A stretch of 64,000 bases of DNA. It comes from DAOVXM01 sp963746255. Lineage in GTDB: Bacteria; Chloroflexota; Anaerolineae; Anaerolineales; UBA4823. The DNA lies in assembly GCA_963746255.1 (NCBI GenBank), contig CAVVAJ010000001.1, forward strand, positions 434,001 through 498,000, given 5' to 3'. The notes under the pieces are model-generated. The model saw only the letters and a program-made list of their open reading frames with translations. It ran no database searches and was not told the origin of the DNA. The position numbers were made by a program, and so were the translations under genes. Position 1 is the first letter of the stretch. The number at the start of each line of letters is the position of its first letter. Positions 8,231 through 17,700 of the stretch are shown here, piece after piece.

Positions 8231-10096
8231 TCAGTGCAGTGCCGCTTCCATTTCCTCTATGACACGAGTTACAGAGCGTATAGCAGAACGACGAGTGCGG
8301 TTAAAAGTACCTTCACTGATGTAAAGCTGGGACATAATATCCCGATTAAGCTGGTCTTCAAGATAGGCACCGTATAAGATGAGATAAGCGTACCACTCAC
8401 GCGGCGGCGGGTTATTTGGTTTATCTCCCACTGGATGTAGTTTTTCGACCGCCTCTCTGAGGACCGCGTGCACCCCTTTTCCACGGTCAATATGGGTAAC
8501 CGGACCGGAGGGCAAATGGCTGAGGACCAGGCTCAGTTCGGCGAGGGAGGTAGCGCCCAGGTAAGAATAATCCCAAATGTTGCGCAGGGCATTCTCGACA
8601 TCCTTTATTGGTATCCGTTCAGGATAACTTTCTACCCTTTCGTCACCAATCTGGGTCAGTTCGGACAGTTGGGCCATTGTTTCAGATTCACGTTTCGAGC
8701 GTTTGATGGTTGTAACGAGTTGATCGCTGGGATATAGCAGTAAGTCTACATCCGTTGGAGAAAAACGAGTGCCGTTGACTGGTCTGCCAAATACCAGCGT
8801 ACCTATCTGTTTTGTATAATCGTAGAGCGGCACCAACAGCGCTGCATCTGCCAATGGTTCGGGTAATTGGCTTTGCTCCAGATGGAGTACATCATCGGAA
8901 TTTAGATCCAATTGCTCCAAAGAGAGGTTATTACCTGCCCAGCGGTGCTTAATAATGGTCCTATCCACACCATTTTCTAATAAAACTAGAATACCGTAAG
9001 TCGCTCTCACAGTCTGACAAAGAGAAACCAGAGCGTCTTCTAGATTCTCCTCGAGCGACTGTTCCCCGGCGAAATCTGCCATCCTGCGCAGGTTGGCGCG
9101 CAGTTGGCGGTTCCCTTTACGGTAAAAAAAAGCATCCAAGTTCATCCGGCCGATGTCGATCACCGAATGGGTGATAACTGCCAGGATGACAACAAAAATG
9201 AACGCTGAGGCAGGTACGCCATAAACAATCACAGATAGCAGGGAAGCTCCCAAATAGATCAGGGTAATTAGGCTTACCGCAACGGCGTTGTAAATAAAGT
9301 CACGGCGGATAGTTCTCCCTTTCATTATGGCGCTGTGGCGGGCGATACCAAAGCCAAGCACCATCACCGCGAACCCCAAGCATAATGATGGAACCAGCAT
9401 GGGGAACGGGAGGCCAACCGCGGAACCTAAAATACCAATCGGGGCAACCAATCCCGCGGCACCAGTCGCGATAATCATGCTATTAAATTGTTTTCTGTGC
9501 ATACCGGGAAGTGCTGAGCGTGCAGATCGTAGGAGGTTTGTTAAGCACAATACCATGATTATCAATACTAAACCCAAGAATAAAAGGAAAAGTGGGCCAG
9601 CCTGCATTGAATTGAGGTACAGCGGATCACCAGAGACCCTTTCGATTATAAGCGTTGTGTTTAAATGCAATACGATTGCCGTGACTGCAATAATATAGAC
9701 TAATATCACCCGTATCATTCGCCAGCGGGTATAGAAACCCGGCAGCATCAACACGGTCGCGTGGTGCCAAAATGCCAATGCAGGCACGATCAACCAGCCC
9801 TGCAACCAGCCAGCCGCACCACGAGCTAGAGACCCTTCCGGCCAGAAAGGGATTAGAAATCGGATCCACCAGATAGCTTTAATGGGTGCCGGAGGAGGGG
9901 TCAGCGCTAGAAGGATATTCAGGAACATACCAGCCATGGACCAAAGGGTCAGGCTTGTGAGCCAAGCTACGGGACTGCGGGGGCTGCGTGTGACAACATA
10001 GACCCCTAGCCACACCGCAGCGATCAAGTTTACAAAATTGACGATTACCGTAACCGTGGTTAACAATGCCCCGACCTCGCTGGTAATCCCTATCAT
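8231..10096 (-). CDS. Membrane protein with N-terminal multi-helix sensor region, GAF domain and helical C-terminus
   Basis: A 621-residue protein. Residues about 1-310 hold eight or nine hydrophobic helices resembling the 7TM sensor regions of some histidine kinases. Residues about 335-460 look like a GAF domain (EENLEDALVSLCQTVRATYG starts it). The C-terminal 110 residues carry no HisKA or ATPase motifs. Instead they end in a helical stretch (YISEGTFNRTRRSAIRSVTR) that resembles a recognition helix. It could be a membrane-tethered transcription factor or a signalling adaptor; I cannot name the ligand. The start is the ATG at 10096, without a clear Shine-Dalgarno sequence. It appears monocistronic, ending at the hairpin 8163-8206. 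Confidence 0.65.
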   Translation of the reverse strand: MIGITSEVGALLTTVTVIVNFVNLIAAVWLGVYVVTRSPRSPVAWLTSLTLWSMAGMFLNILLALTPPPAPIKAIWWIRFLIPFWPEGSLARGAAGWLQGWLIVPALAFWHHATVLMLPGFYTRWRMIRVILVYIIAVTAIVLHLNTTLIIERVSGDPLYLNSMQAGPLFLLFLGLVLIIMVLCLTNLLRSARSALPGMHRKQFNSMIIATGAAGLVAPIGILGSAVGLPFPMLVPSLCLGFAVMVLGFGIARHSAIMKGRTIRRDFIYNAVAVSLITLIYLGASLLSVIVYGVPASAFIFVVILAVITHSVIDIGRMNLDAFFYRKGNRQLRANLRRMADFAGEQSLEENLEDALVSLCQTVRATYGILVLLENGVDRTIIKHRWAGNNLSLEQLDLNSDDVLHLEQSQLPEPLADAALLVPLYDYTKQIGTLVFGRPVNGTRFSPTDVDLLLYPSDQLVTTIKRSKRESETMAQLSELTQIGDERVESYPERIPIKDVENALRNIWDYSYLGATSLAELSLVLSHLPSGPVTHIDRGKGVHAVLREAVEKLHPVGDKPNNPPPREWYAYLILYGAYLEDQLNRDIMSQLYISEGTFNRTRRSAIRSVTRVIEEMEAALH

Positions 10097-10401
10097 GCAG
10101 ATTGGGTTTCGTATTCGATAAATTTACGGTATCCCCCAATATCCAAGATTTCTTGTTTTATCGAGTACTCCCCCCAACACGATCTTTGTCTTAGTTATTA
10201 GTATAGACAAATTTTCCGAAAAGTCAATTAATAGACCGGAACTGTCGAGCAGATGTAGGCTCTAGCTTGGTATTGGTTGAGCTTTCCCAATGGGCTGCCT
10301 CATACAACTATATTCCACCAACTCTGGTCATACAGATCCCTGCTGTGCATCGGGAAACACCGTTATAATCTTGGCAGCGAATTCGACATGAGAGGGATAC
10401 T
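10097..10401. other. Intergenic region, divergent upstream sequences
   Basis: 305 bp between divergent genes. A consensus TATAAT at 10364-10369 lies 33 bp before the DUF2252 start and is a plausible -10 element, but I see no good -35 at the right distance. The rest, AT-rich around 10190-10240, shows no gene, repeat or RNA that I can support. Confidence 0.4.
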
Positions 10402-11838
10402 ATGGCAAATCAAAAAGGTTCTATATCGGAAACCCCAAGCCGCAAAGAGCAACATAATAAAGGCAAGGCGATACGGGAGCAGGTACCTCGTGAAAGCCAT
10501 GCTGACTGGTCACCCGCAGCAGACCGTCCTGATCCGCTGAAACTACTTCAAGCTCAGGACAAGGGACGTTTAGAACACCTGTTGCCAATCAAATATGGCA
10601 GAATGATGGCATCCCCATTCGCCTTCCTGCGCGGTTCGGCGGTAGTGATGGCATTCGATTTAGCCAATTCACCGATCAGCGGGATTGATGCCGTACTATG
10701 CGGTGATGCCCATCTATCAAATTTTGGTATATTCGCCACGCCCGAACGCAAGCTTGTTTTCAACCTGAATGATTTTGATGAAGCCTTTCCTGGTCCCTGG
10801 GAATGGGATCTGAAACGCCTGGCTGCCAGCGCGGTGGTCGCCGGTCGCCAAAATGGCTTTAAAGACAAGGACAACCGCGACTTAGCTGCGGGGATAGCAA
10901 AAGTCTATCGAGAATCAGTAGAAATGTTCGCTAAGCAACCGCTCTTGGATGTTTGGTACTACCATGTTGAAGCAGAGAAAATATTAACACTCTTTGATCG
11001 CTACTCAAAGATAGGCGCCAAATACACAAAGAAGATGATCAAAAAAGCGCGTACCAAGACCCAAGCCATCACATTAGAAAAGATTAGCGAAGTGATTGAT
11101 GGTAAACGGCAGTTTATCAACGATCCCCCGCTGCTTGTAAGGCTTGATGATCTGCTGATAGAAGAGCAGAAAGACCAGTTTAACAAACAGCATTTGCAAA
11201 ATTCATGGATTGATTATATCAGCAGCCTGCCGGAAGAGCGGCGCATGCTGCTGTCGCGGTTCCGTATGGCTGACTCCGCATTAAGAGTTGGAGGTGTCGG
11301 CAGTGTAGGTACACACTGTTTCATCCTTCTGCTCGAGGGCGGTGCGGAAGGGGATGCAATCATCTTACAGCAGAAAGAAGCTGGTCCCTCGGTGCTGGAA
11401 GCATACCTGCCAAAGCGGGAATATGCCAGCTCCGCACATCGGGTTGTCATTGCCCAGCGGCTGATGCAGGCTGCCAGCGATATCTTTTTAGGTTGGCACC
11501 AGAGTGCTATATCTGATAGGCACTACTACTGGCGCCAATTGAATGATATGAAGGGTTCTGTGGATGTAGCTACGCTGGACGAAACCGGATTGAGTACCTA
11601 TCTCGCAGTGTGAAGTCTTTGTTTAGCACGTGCCCATGCCCGCACTGGCGACCCGGCAGGTATCGCCGGCTATCTTGGAAAAGGCGCTGCCTTCGATAAA
11701 GCTACCGGTAAGTTTGCCACAGCCTACGCCAACCAAACCGAGCGCGATTACCAAGCGCTGGTGGCAGGCAGTGAAATCCGGGCGTATCACAGCGGAACCC
11801 GGAATCTAGGAATAGCCAGATCGCTAAAAAGTTCATAG
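10402..11838 (+). pseudogene. DUF2252 family protein interrupted by in-frame TGA
   Basis: A DUF2252 protein with an aminoglycoside-phosphotransferase-like fold. The catalytic-type motifs GDAHLSNFG (residues 101-109) and NDFDEAFPGPWEWDL (123-137) are intact. Translation meets TGA at 11611-11613 (codon 404), but the same frame continues without a shift to TAG at 11836 and encodes the conserved family C-terminus (LARAHARTGDP, then YLGKGAAFDKA and YANQTERDYQAL). By family alignment from memory, the TGA falls where a Cys codon normally starts the CGW-LARAHA block. So this is a single nonsense change, a sequencing error or recoding; the downstream part has no other lesion. The SD is AGGG before the ATG at 10402. 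Biochemical function of the family is not established. Confidence 0.8.
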
Positions 11839-11985
11839 CAAATGAAACCGTAACTTTATTATTTATTTAGTGTTTCTAGACCTAGATACTCACTCACTGA
11901 GGAGAAATCCACATTAAAATCCTTAGTGGATGATTAATCAGCTGTCAGGATCGCCCTGACGAATATTCGAAAAAAGGAGAATGAA

Positions 11986-12274
11986 ATGTGCTGCATCTTT
12001 ACGATATTAGCTGTTTTTAGGACCAAGAATTGCAGGTGTATTCTGGTGGCTTTTCCAACCGGTGCGCTGGAACCTGGTTTTTAGTTCGATTATCTGGCCG
12101 ATCTTAGGTTTGATCTTCTTACCCTGGGCAACACTGATGTATGTCATAGTAGCACCCGGTGGCGTGGTAGGTTTTTGGGAATGGAGCTTCCTGATCCTCG
12201 CGATAATAGCCGACGTAGGTTCATATGCTGGCGGTGGCTACGGGAACAAGGAATACATCCCTGGCATGAGCTAA
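11986..12274 (+). pseudogene. Small conserved membrane protein, one-base frameshift
   Basis: A roughly 95-residue two-helix membrane protein family that starts MCCI and ends GGGYGNK-YIPG. The ATG at 11986 has a strong SD (GGAG, 6 bases away). Reading from it gives MCCIFTILAV, then the frame breaks in a run of five T (12014-12018). Removing one T restores GPRIAGVFWWLFQPVRWNL and joins the remaining 70 residues (to 12274) without a further break. The second part by itself has an ATG at 12062 but no ribosome site, so I treat the locus as one broken gene. Function unknown; hydrophobic segments centre on residues 8, 20 and 45. Confidence 0.75.
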
Positions 12275-12446
12275 TTCACAACACAGAAATAACTATCGAT
12301 AAAAATGGATACCTTGATAGACTTAGCCAAATCAGGGTATCCCTGTTTTGTATTTAACCTGGACGGAGAGGATGCACCTGGGCTCTACTCTCTGGTTTGT
12401 TCCCAGTAACCACTACTGGCACTACATATACAATGGGAAGCAAAGC

Positions 12447-12998
12447 ATGCAAAAAGATGATAAGCAAACTATCTTTATTGAACTGAAAACGGTTGAAGAG
12501 TTCTTCCTCGAACCGGACTACAACCCTTTCGACCCTGAAAGCCGCGCTCAATCCGGTATCGAAGAATTGGTGGATCAAGTCCGTGAGCTACCCATGAAGG
12601 AGCCATTAAAAATATGCCTTACTTTGTCAGCGGAACCGGAGGATGTGGATTATGAAGAGAAAGTACAATATGCCCTGAGTCGCTACTGCTCCGTAAAGAT
12701 CCGTGAGTGTGAGCAGGATATTCATGAGTTACGGAGCCAAGGAAGACATGATCTTGTGTGGGCTTTGACGATATCTTTTGTACTCTTATTGGGAGCGTAT
12801 TTCGCCTCACAGTTGATCCTCCTGCCAAATTTATTCGTCTATCTCATTTCAACCGGATTAGGAATTATTGCCTGGGTAGTTCTTTGGCCGCCCCTTGATG
12901 GTTTGCTATATGAATGGCGACCCTGCCGTCGGTCTCAACAGATATATCAACGTATCCAATCTGCAGAAATGGAAATCAAATCGACTTTACCGGATTAA
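12447..12998 (+). CDS. Hypothetical membrane protein with C-terminal hairpin
   Basis: A 183-residue protein I do not recognise by name. Its first 115 residues are soluble and acidic (FIELKTVEEFFLEPDYNPF, then a segment predicted to be beta-helical-beta), followed by two closely spaced hydrophobic helices (about residues 117-140 and 147-168 from this start) and a charged tail. Such membrane-hairpin proteins are common in Chloroflexota genomes. The frame is open to 12348, but I start at the ATG at 12447 because upstream candidates begin with an unrelated-looking segment. No clear SD supports any start, so the N-terminus is uncertain. It lies 170 bp after the frameshifted small membrane gene. 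Confidence 0.55.
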   Translation: MQKDDKQTIFIELKTVEEFFLEPDYNPFDPESRAQSGIEELVDQVRELPMKEPLKICLTLSAEPEDVDYEEKVQYALSRYCSVKIRECEQDIHELRSQGRHDLVWALTISFVLLLGAYFASQLILLPNLFVYLISTGLGIIAWVVLWPPLDGLLYEWRPCRRSQQIYQRIQSAEMEIKSTLPD

Positions 12999-13323
12999 TC
13001 ACATTCGCTATTCATAGACAATACCTATTTGAGCTCACGAGTGCTAGGACAATATCTTGATTTCGCCATCGATAAAAAGACGATGTAGTTAACCTGATAA
13101 AATAATTGATCTTGGTTCTATTTTCTACACCCTGGGCACCGCTGTGATAGCCTTTCGTTTGGGCTGGTAGATTGGAACGTTTGGGGATAAGCGACGATTA
13201 TCCAGCCGGATTTGTAAAATGGGGAATATTATCATATTTTGAACCATACAAGCCTCCTCCTAGTTAAGTTAACATCCAGGTAGCCGAATGAACAAATCCG
13301 GTAACACGATTGTGGGATGAAGC
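12999..13323. other. Intergenic region with possible gene remnant
   Basis: 325 bp without an intact gene. Around 13124-13166 the plus strand encodes FYTLGTAVIAFRLGW before a stop, which looks like part of a membrane helix, and open reading continues after it. This could be the scar of a deleted membrane gene, but nothing else supports it. Confidence 0.25.
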
Positions 13324-14673
13324 ATGAAAAACCTTTTAAAGCTAATCCTAGTATCCAATCTGATCCTCGCAGGGGCCGGATGCCAATCAACTACCGGTGA
13401 GACAACCACACCTCTTATACCTACATTTACTAACCTACCTCCAACGTGGACACTTACCTCAACAAGCACCTCCAGATCGCCTGCAGAAACAAGCCCAACA
13501 GCCGCCACCGCAATACCATCTAGTTCTACGCCCTTCCCCCGCATTTTTACTCCACTACCAGCCACCGACACAGTTTGTGCTTCCGGCTGCGACTATACGA
13601 ATATCCAAGCCGCTCTAGATGATCCGGACCTCGGTGGCGACGCGATCATCGAAATCCGCGACCCCATCCATACCGAAGCCGGCATTGTCCTGAATCAAGC
13701 CGTCACTATCCGGGGTCTCGGCGCCGAACAAACCACCATCCAAGCCCATGAGCAGCCCGGTCAGGCTCCCGAGCGTATCTTCCTCATCGAGGAGAAAGGT
13801 ATTGTAAATCTTGAGAATATCACCCTCCGCCACGGCAAACCCGGTGATGATAAAGAATGCGGCGGGGCGATCATGAATAACGGTACCTTGACCCTCGCTC
13901 AAGTCGTTGTACGAGATAACAATGCCAACGCCGGCGGTGGTATCTGCAACCGGGGCGAGCTAACCCTGATCGACAGCAGTGTCAGCTACAATATTGCCAA
14001 TGGTGTCGGTCCGGAGGGTTATACCTGCGGCGCAGGCGGCGGGATTAAATGCGAGCGGGGCACACTTACATTGGTCAACAGCCTTATCAATGGCAACGAA
14101 TCTATGGATGCCGACCCGTTTAGGGATGTCGGCGTCGGTGGAGGTGTGCATGTCGCTTGCGGTTGCTCCGCTACTTTCACCAACAGTACGATTAGCGGAA
14201 ATGAATCGGTTGCGCTCGCTGGTGGTATTTTCGTGCACGGCTACCTGAAGCTAATTAACTGCACTATCGCCGACAACATAACAAATGGGGAAGCTGGTGG
14301 TGTTTATGTTCGCGGGCACATGGATTTCATAAACACCATTATCGCCGACAACAGCGGGAAAGGCGGCAGCTGCATCGTCGGAGGTCCAGGTGGGTACAAA
14401 GGGGAAGGTTCGATCGGCGAGAACAGCAACAACCTGGTACGTGGCGGTAATTGCAACCCAGCCTTTACGGATAAACCCCTCTTGGGTCAATTAGCCGATA
14501 ACGGTGGTGCGACCATGACCCACGCCCTGCTGCCCGGGAGCCCAGCAATCGATGCCATCCCAGCGGAGGGCTGCACGCTGGCGATCGACCAACGCGGCGT
14601 ACCCCGGCCAGTTTTCGTCGCCTCTGCCGATACATCCTGCGATATCGGTGCCTTTGAAGTGCAAGCAGAATAG
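13324..14673 (+). CDS. Secreted beta-helix lipoprotein with choice-of-anchor Q C-terminus
   Basis: A 449-residue exported protein. The signal peptide ends in the lipobox LAGAGC. Residues about 20-80 form a Thr/Ser/Pro-rich linker. After CASGCDYTNIQAALDD, which typically opens such proteins, a right-handed parallel beta-helix runs through repeated strands (for example NGTLTLAQVVVRDNNA and GGGIKCERGTLTLVNS). The last 60 residues, GGATMTHALLPGSPAIDAIP through DQRGVPRP to CDIGAFE, match the choice-of-anchor Q domain. It is probably surface-displayed, with a binding or glycan-degrading role that cannot be specified. No SD is obvious before the ATG. It is not part of an operon. Confidence 0.85.
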   Translation: MKNLLKLILVSNLILAGAGCQSTTGETTTPLIPTFTNLPPTWTLTSTSTSRSPAETSPTAATAIPSSSTPFPRIFTPLPATDTVCASGCDYTNIQAALDDPDLGGDAIIEIRDPIHTEAGIVLNQAVTIRGLGAEQTTIQAHEQPGQAPERIFLIEEKGIVNLENITLRHGKPGDDKECGGAIMNNGTLTLAQVVVRDNNANAGGGICNRGELTLIDSSVSYNIANGVGPEGYTCGAGGGIKCERGTLTLVNSLINGNESMDADPFRDVGVGGGVHVACGCSATFTNSTISGNESVALAGGIFVHGYLKLINCTIADNITNGEAGGVYVRGHMDFINTIIADNSGKGGSCIVGGPGGYKGEGSIGENSNNLVRGGNCNPAFTDKPLLGQLADNGGATMTHALLPGSPAIDAIPAEGCTLAIDQRGVPRPVFVASADTSCDIGAFEVQAE

Positions 14674-14706
14674 GGATCCCTCCACATAATCCCACCCAAT
14701 CCTTTA

Positions 14707-14735
14707 TTGACTCAAATGCAAATTATTTCTATACT
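14707..14735 (+). promoter_or_regulatory. Sigma-70-type promoter
   Basis: TTGACT (14707-14712) and TATACT (14730-14735) with a 17-bp spacer. It points toward the iron-sulfur gene at 14918, which would give a leader of about 170 bases. Confidence 0.6.
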
Positions 14736-14917
14736 GTGTATGAGAATACATGATCAAACTGTCTCCAGCACTAGGTGCTTGTCTTCTCAACATAACAAAT
14801 TGTGATTGCCAGTTCTTCAGCCCCTGATTAATTAGGCAATCCAATCTACCATAATATTTCCGGGATTGTGACAATTGAACATCCGATTGGCCATTTAGAC
14901 ATCCGCAGGAGGTACTG

Positions 14918-16045
14918 ATGAGTGAAGATGTGTACCAACGACTAGCACAGCACCTGGACAGAATGCCGGGTGGTTTTCCGGCGACTGAAGATCGTCTTGA
15001 GATCCGTATCTTGAGGCGCCTATTTACGCCCGAGCAGGCTGAACTCGCTACCCACCTTGTGCTTATCCCGGAACCAGCACCGGTAGTAGCACGTCGGGCC
15101 GGTCTCAGTGTTCCTGTAGCCCAGAAGATGCTAACTGAGATGGCCAATCGTGGACTAATCTACGATATGCATGATCCTGGTAAAGAACCCCTTTACATGG
15201 GCTACCATTTCATCGTCGGTATCTGGGAGTTCCAGGTCAACCGCCTGGATCTTGAATTGATTGCCGATGTGGATGAATATATGGAGCGCAGTTTATTTAA
15301 TCCTCAAATCTGGAAAGAGAACCCGCAGCTTAGGACAATTCCGGTTTACGAGAGCATTTCAAACCCAGCCGAGATTTTGCCTTACGAACACGCCGAAAAG
15401 ATCATCAACTCCCACACAAAATTCGCCGTTGCCGACTGCATCTGCCGCAAGGAGAAAAACATGACCGGCGATAGCTGCGATAAACCGCTTGAGACTTGCC
15501 TCATTATGGGTGGTGGAGCGGATTACTACCAGCGGCATGGTTTCGGGAGAGAAATAAGCAACGCAGATGCCTTTGAGATCCTCGAACTCGCCAACAAACA
15601 TGCGCTCGTCCTGCAGCCTGCAAACACAAAGGATGCCGGCAATATTTGCTTTTGCTGCGGAGATTGCTGCGGGGTACTACGCAATGTCAAGCAGTATCCA
15701 CAGCCCGGTACGCTCGTCTCCAGCCCATACCTGGCGGTAGTCGACAGCGATGTGTGCTCAGCGTGTGAAACGTGCTTAGACCGCTGCCAGATGGAAGCGA
15801 TCGAAGTAAATGGCTATGCCAAGATACTTAATGAACGCTGTATTGGCTGCGGTTTGTGTGTCACGACCTGCGAGACCGGCGCTCTCCGACTGGAGCGTAA
15901 AACAGCAGAAGAACTGCCTTTCGTCCCCAAAAACTCACAAGAGAATTTGCTGCGTTTGGCCCGCCAGCGCGGCGTTGTCAACACGCCAGATTTGGTGATG
16001 ATGGCCGTCCGCTCAAAAGTAGACCGCTTCCTGGCTCTTCGCTGA
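14918..16045 (+). CDS. 4Fe-4S binding protein with N-terminal winged-helix region
   Basis: A 375-residue cytosolic iron-sulfur protein. Residues about 25-90 look like a winged helix. A middle cysteine-rich domain (DCICRKEK at 173-180, CDKPLETC at 187-194, CFCCGDCC at 244-251) is followed by two classical ferredoxin motifs, C280-x2-C283-x2-C286-x3-C290 and C308-x2-C311-x2-C314-x3-C318. Proteins of this architecture occur in anaerobes and are probably electron carriers or redox regulators; a specific partner is not visible here. The start has AGGAGG 5-10 bases upstream. A perfect terminator follows. A decayed copy of the gene's 3' end lies 1.5 kb downstream at 17441-17689. Confidence 0.85.
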   Translation: MSEDVYQRLAQHLDRMPGGFPATEDRLEIRILRRLFTPEQAELATHLVLIPEPAPVVARRAGLSVPVAQKMLTEMANRGLIYDMHDPGKEPLYMGYHFIVGIWEFQVNRLDLELIADVDEYMERSLFNPQIWKENPQLRTIPVYESISNPAEILPYEHAEKIINSHTKFAVADCICRKEKNMTGDSCDKPLETCLIMGGGADYYQRHGFGREISNADAFEILELANKHALVLQPANTKDAGNICFCCGDCCGVLRNVKQYPQPGTLVSSPYLAVVDSDVCSACETCLDRCQMEAIEVNGYAKILNERCIGCGLCVTTCETGALRLERKTAEELPFVPKNSQENLLRLARQRGVVNTPDLVMMAVRSKVDRFLALR

Positions 16046-16084
16046 TCGATAAAAGGATCAGTAATTTCAATTTCCTTAACGATC

Positions 16085-16119
16085 AAGACTCGCTGGTTCA
16101 CATAGACCAGCGAGTCTTT
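16085..16119 (+). terminator. Rho-independent terminator
   Basis: A perfect 13-bp stem (16085-16097 and 16106-16118) with an 8-base loop, followed by TTATTGTT. It terminates the 4Fe-4S gene and may also serve the convergent phosphatase gene. Confidence 0.88.
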
Positions 16120-16241
16120 ATTGTTCAGTAGATGGTCCGATGTAAATCAGGTAAAAATAGAAGGCATCCTTAACCAGGTGGTCGCGTTCAATAAGTGGAT
16201 AAGCCACCATCCGCATGTTTATTCTCGGAACCATTATGCAA

Positions 16242-17273
16242 CTATGTGATTCTACAAACCACAACCGTTGTATCGTCGGCTAATGGTTCCCCCTCACTAA
16301 AATCATTCAAGCCATCTCTAAGTCTCCGGATTACTTCTTTCGGCGGGCTCGAATACCATTGACTAATAACCGCTGCCAGGCGTTCACTGCCAAACATTTC
16401 ATTCTGTTTATTCACCGCTTCTGTGACCCCATCTGTATACAACACGAGCAGATCGCCTTCATGAAAGTCGAAAGTTAGCTCCTCGTATTCAGCATTTTCA
16501 ACTAAACCAATTGCAGCCCCCGTCGGGTCTAGCCAGATGGTGGACTCTTCGTCAGTCTCTTGTCCTCGCAGAACCATAGGTTGGTTATGCCCAGCATTGC
16601 AGTAGGTGAGTGTCTTCGTTGTCGAGTCATAAGCACCGATGAAAAATGTTACGAACGTCGTAAAACGGTGGTTGTGAATCAACAGCTTATGTATCTTCCG
16701 AACAACCTCTGCGGGCGAGTGATTCTCCGGTCCTACTGCTCGCAACATAGCTTGAATACTTGCCATATGCAGGCTCGCCGACACTCCATGACCAGCAACG
16801 TCTGCAATGACCAAATAGTATGTTCCACTAGTTTGCTGGATGAAATCAAAGTAGTCCCCGCCTACAATTTGAGCAGGTCGATTGAATGCCGCAATATCCA
16901 TATTAGGGATATTGGGGATCACCTGGGGCAAGAGAGTCTTCTGAACACCCTGGGCTAATTCCAGTTCAGCTTCCAGGTTGCGAACTTCTTCCTCCGAGTA
17001 ATGCGTAATGCACACACATGCGGTGTAATCGAATTCGAGCAGAGCTGGTTCGACGTATTCCTGACACACGTCACATAGCCCCAAAGCTCCTGAGTCAGTT
17101 TTCACACAAGAGTTTTCAATTACACCCAAATGAGCATACACGCCTTGTTCGGTTGAAGGACCCAGAACGACCTCTTTTTTATCTGACGGAGTCACACTGA
17201 GCCATTCGGTCAGTCCTGCTCGCTTCTCCGATAAACCTGTACGGATACGCGCTAAGATTGGAGCCTCCATCAT
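16242..17273 (-). CDS. SpoIIE/PP2C-type phosphatase with N-terminal zinc-finger-like domain
   Basis: A 343-residue RsbU-like serine/threonine phosphatase. Residues 50-95 contain C67-x2-C70-x15-C86-x-C88 followed by H91, resembling a DksA/TraR-type zinc finger. A short coiled coil (SEEEVRNLEAELELAQGVQ) links it to the PP2C-like domain from residue 110, with metal ligands D140 in VGGDYFDF and D158 in IADVAGHG, and a late DDTTVV. Such enzymes usually dephosphorylate anti-anti-sigma factors in partner-switching pathways. GGAGG precedes the start. No anti-sigma gene is adjacent. It lies between the intact 4Fe-4S gene and its decayed 3' duplicate. Confidence 0.87.
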   Translation of the reverse strand: MMEAPILARIRTGLSEKRAGLTEWLSVTPSDKKEVVLGPSTEQGVYAHLGVIENSCVKTDSGALGLCDVCQEYVEPALLEFDYTACVCITHYSEEEVRNLEAELELAQGVQKTLLPQVIPNIPNMDIAAFNRPAQIVGGDYFDFIQQTSGTYYLVIADVAGHGVSASLHMASIQAMLRAVGPENHSPAEVVRKIHKLLIHNHRFTTFVTFFIGAYDSTTKTLTYCNAGHNQPMVLRGQETDEESTIWLDPTGAAIGLVENAEYEELTFDFHEGDLLVLYTDGVTEAVNKQNEMFGSERLAAVISQWYSSPPKEVIRRLRDGLNDFSEGEPLADDTTVVVCRIT

Positions 17274-17440
17274 CTACCTCCCTTATACTTCCTGATCTAT
17301 AGTTTATTATGTGATCACTAAAACTATATTACACACTTAATCTGTAGATTGATATGTCGCACAACGATTTGAGCGCCAAATATCTTATGTAGAAAAACTA
17401 CAATCTTACCCATTATACATAGTAAAATCAGCAATTTTGC

Positions 17441-17689
17441 GGGAGAACAGCCCTGCATCCAAAGTACTCGCTGGAGAGCTTGCTGCGTTTGCCCCTCCCG
17501 CGTTGAATTATCAACATGCCAGATTTGGTGATGATGCCCGTCCGCTTCAACGTAGACCATTTCCTGGCTCTTCGTTGACATGTACAAGGTTCAGCATCAT
17601 CGAATTCCCCGCTATTCGAGACTCAGTGGTCTTTGCGAACTTGAGAGTCTTTATCGTCCAGTAGATCGTCCGATGTCGAATAGGTAAAA
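17441..17689 (+). pseudogene. Decayed duplicate of the 3' end of the 4Fe-4S gene and its terminator
   Basis: This stretch aligns with 15909-16155 over about 248 bases in direct orientation. A 19-base identical block (gccagatttggtgatgatg) is present in both, and the translated ends match: PDLVMM-V-R, then VD-FLALR and a stop. The copy carries a premature stop where the parent has RGVVN and has lost the terminator stem, though the trailing TTTATCGTCCAGTAGAT matches the parent's downstream sequence. It is a non-functional remnant of a tandem duplication or recombination, with the phosphatase gene between the copies. Confidence 0.8.
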
Positions 17690-17700
17690 TTTAATCCAGT

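Noticed and set aside
11611..11660. Possible selenocysteine insertion at the DUF2252 TGA
   Set aside because: The bases after TGA form only a weak 4-bp stem (GTGC/GCAC) without a convincing bacterial SECIS, and the second TGA-at-Cys case (redoxin, 19.7 kb) is in a gene with other lesions. Error or nonsense mutation is simpler.
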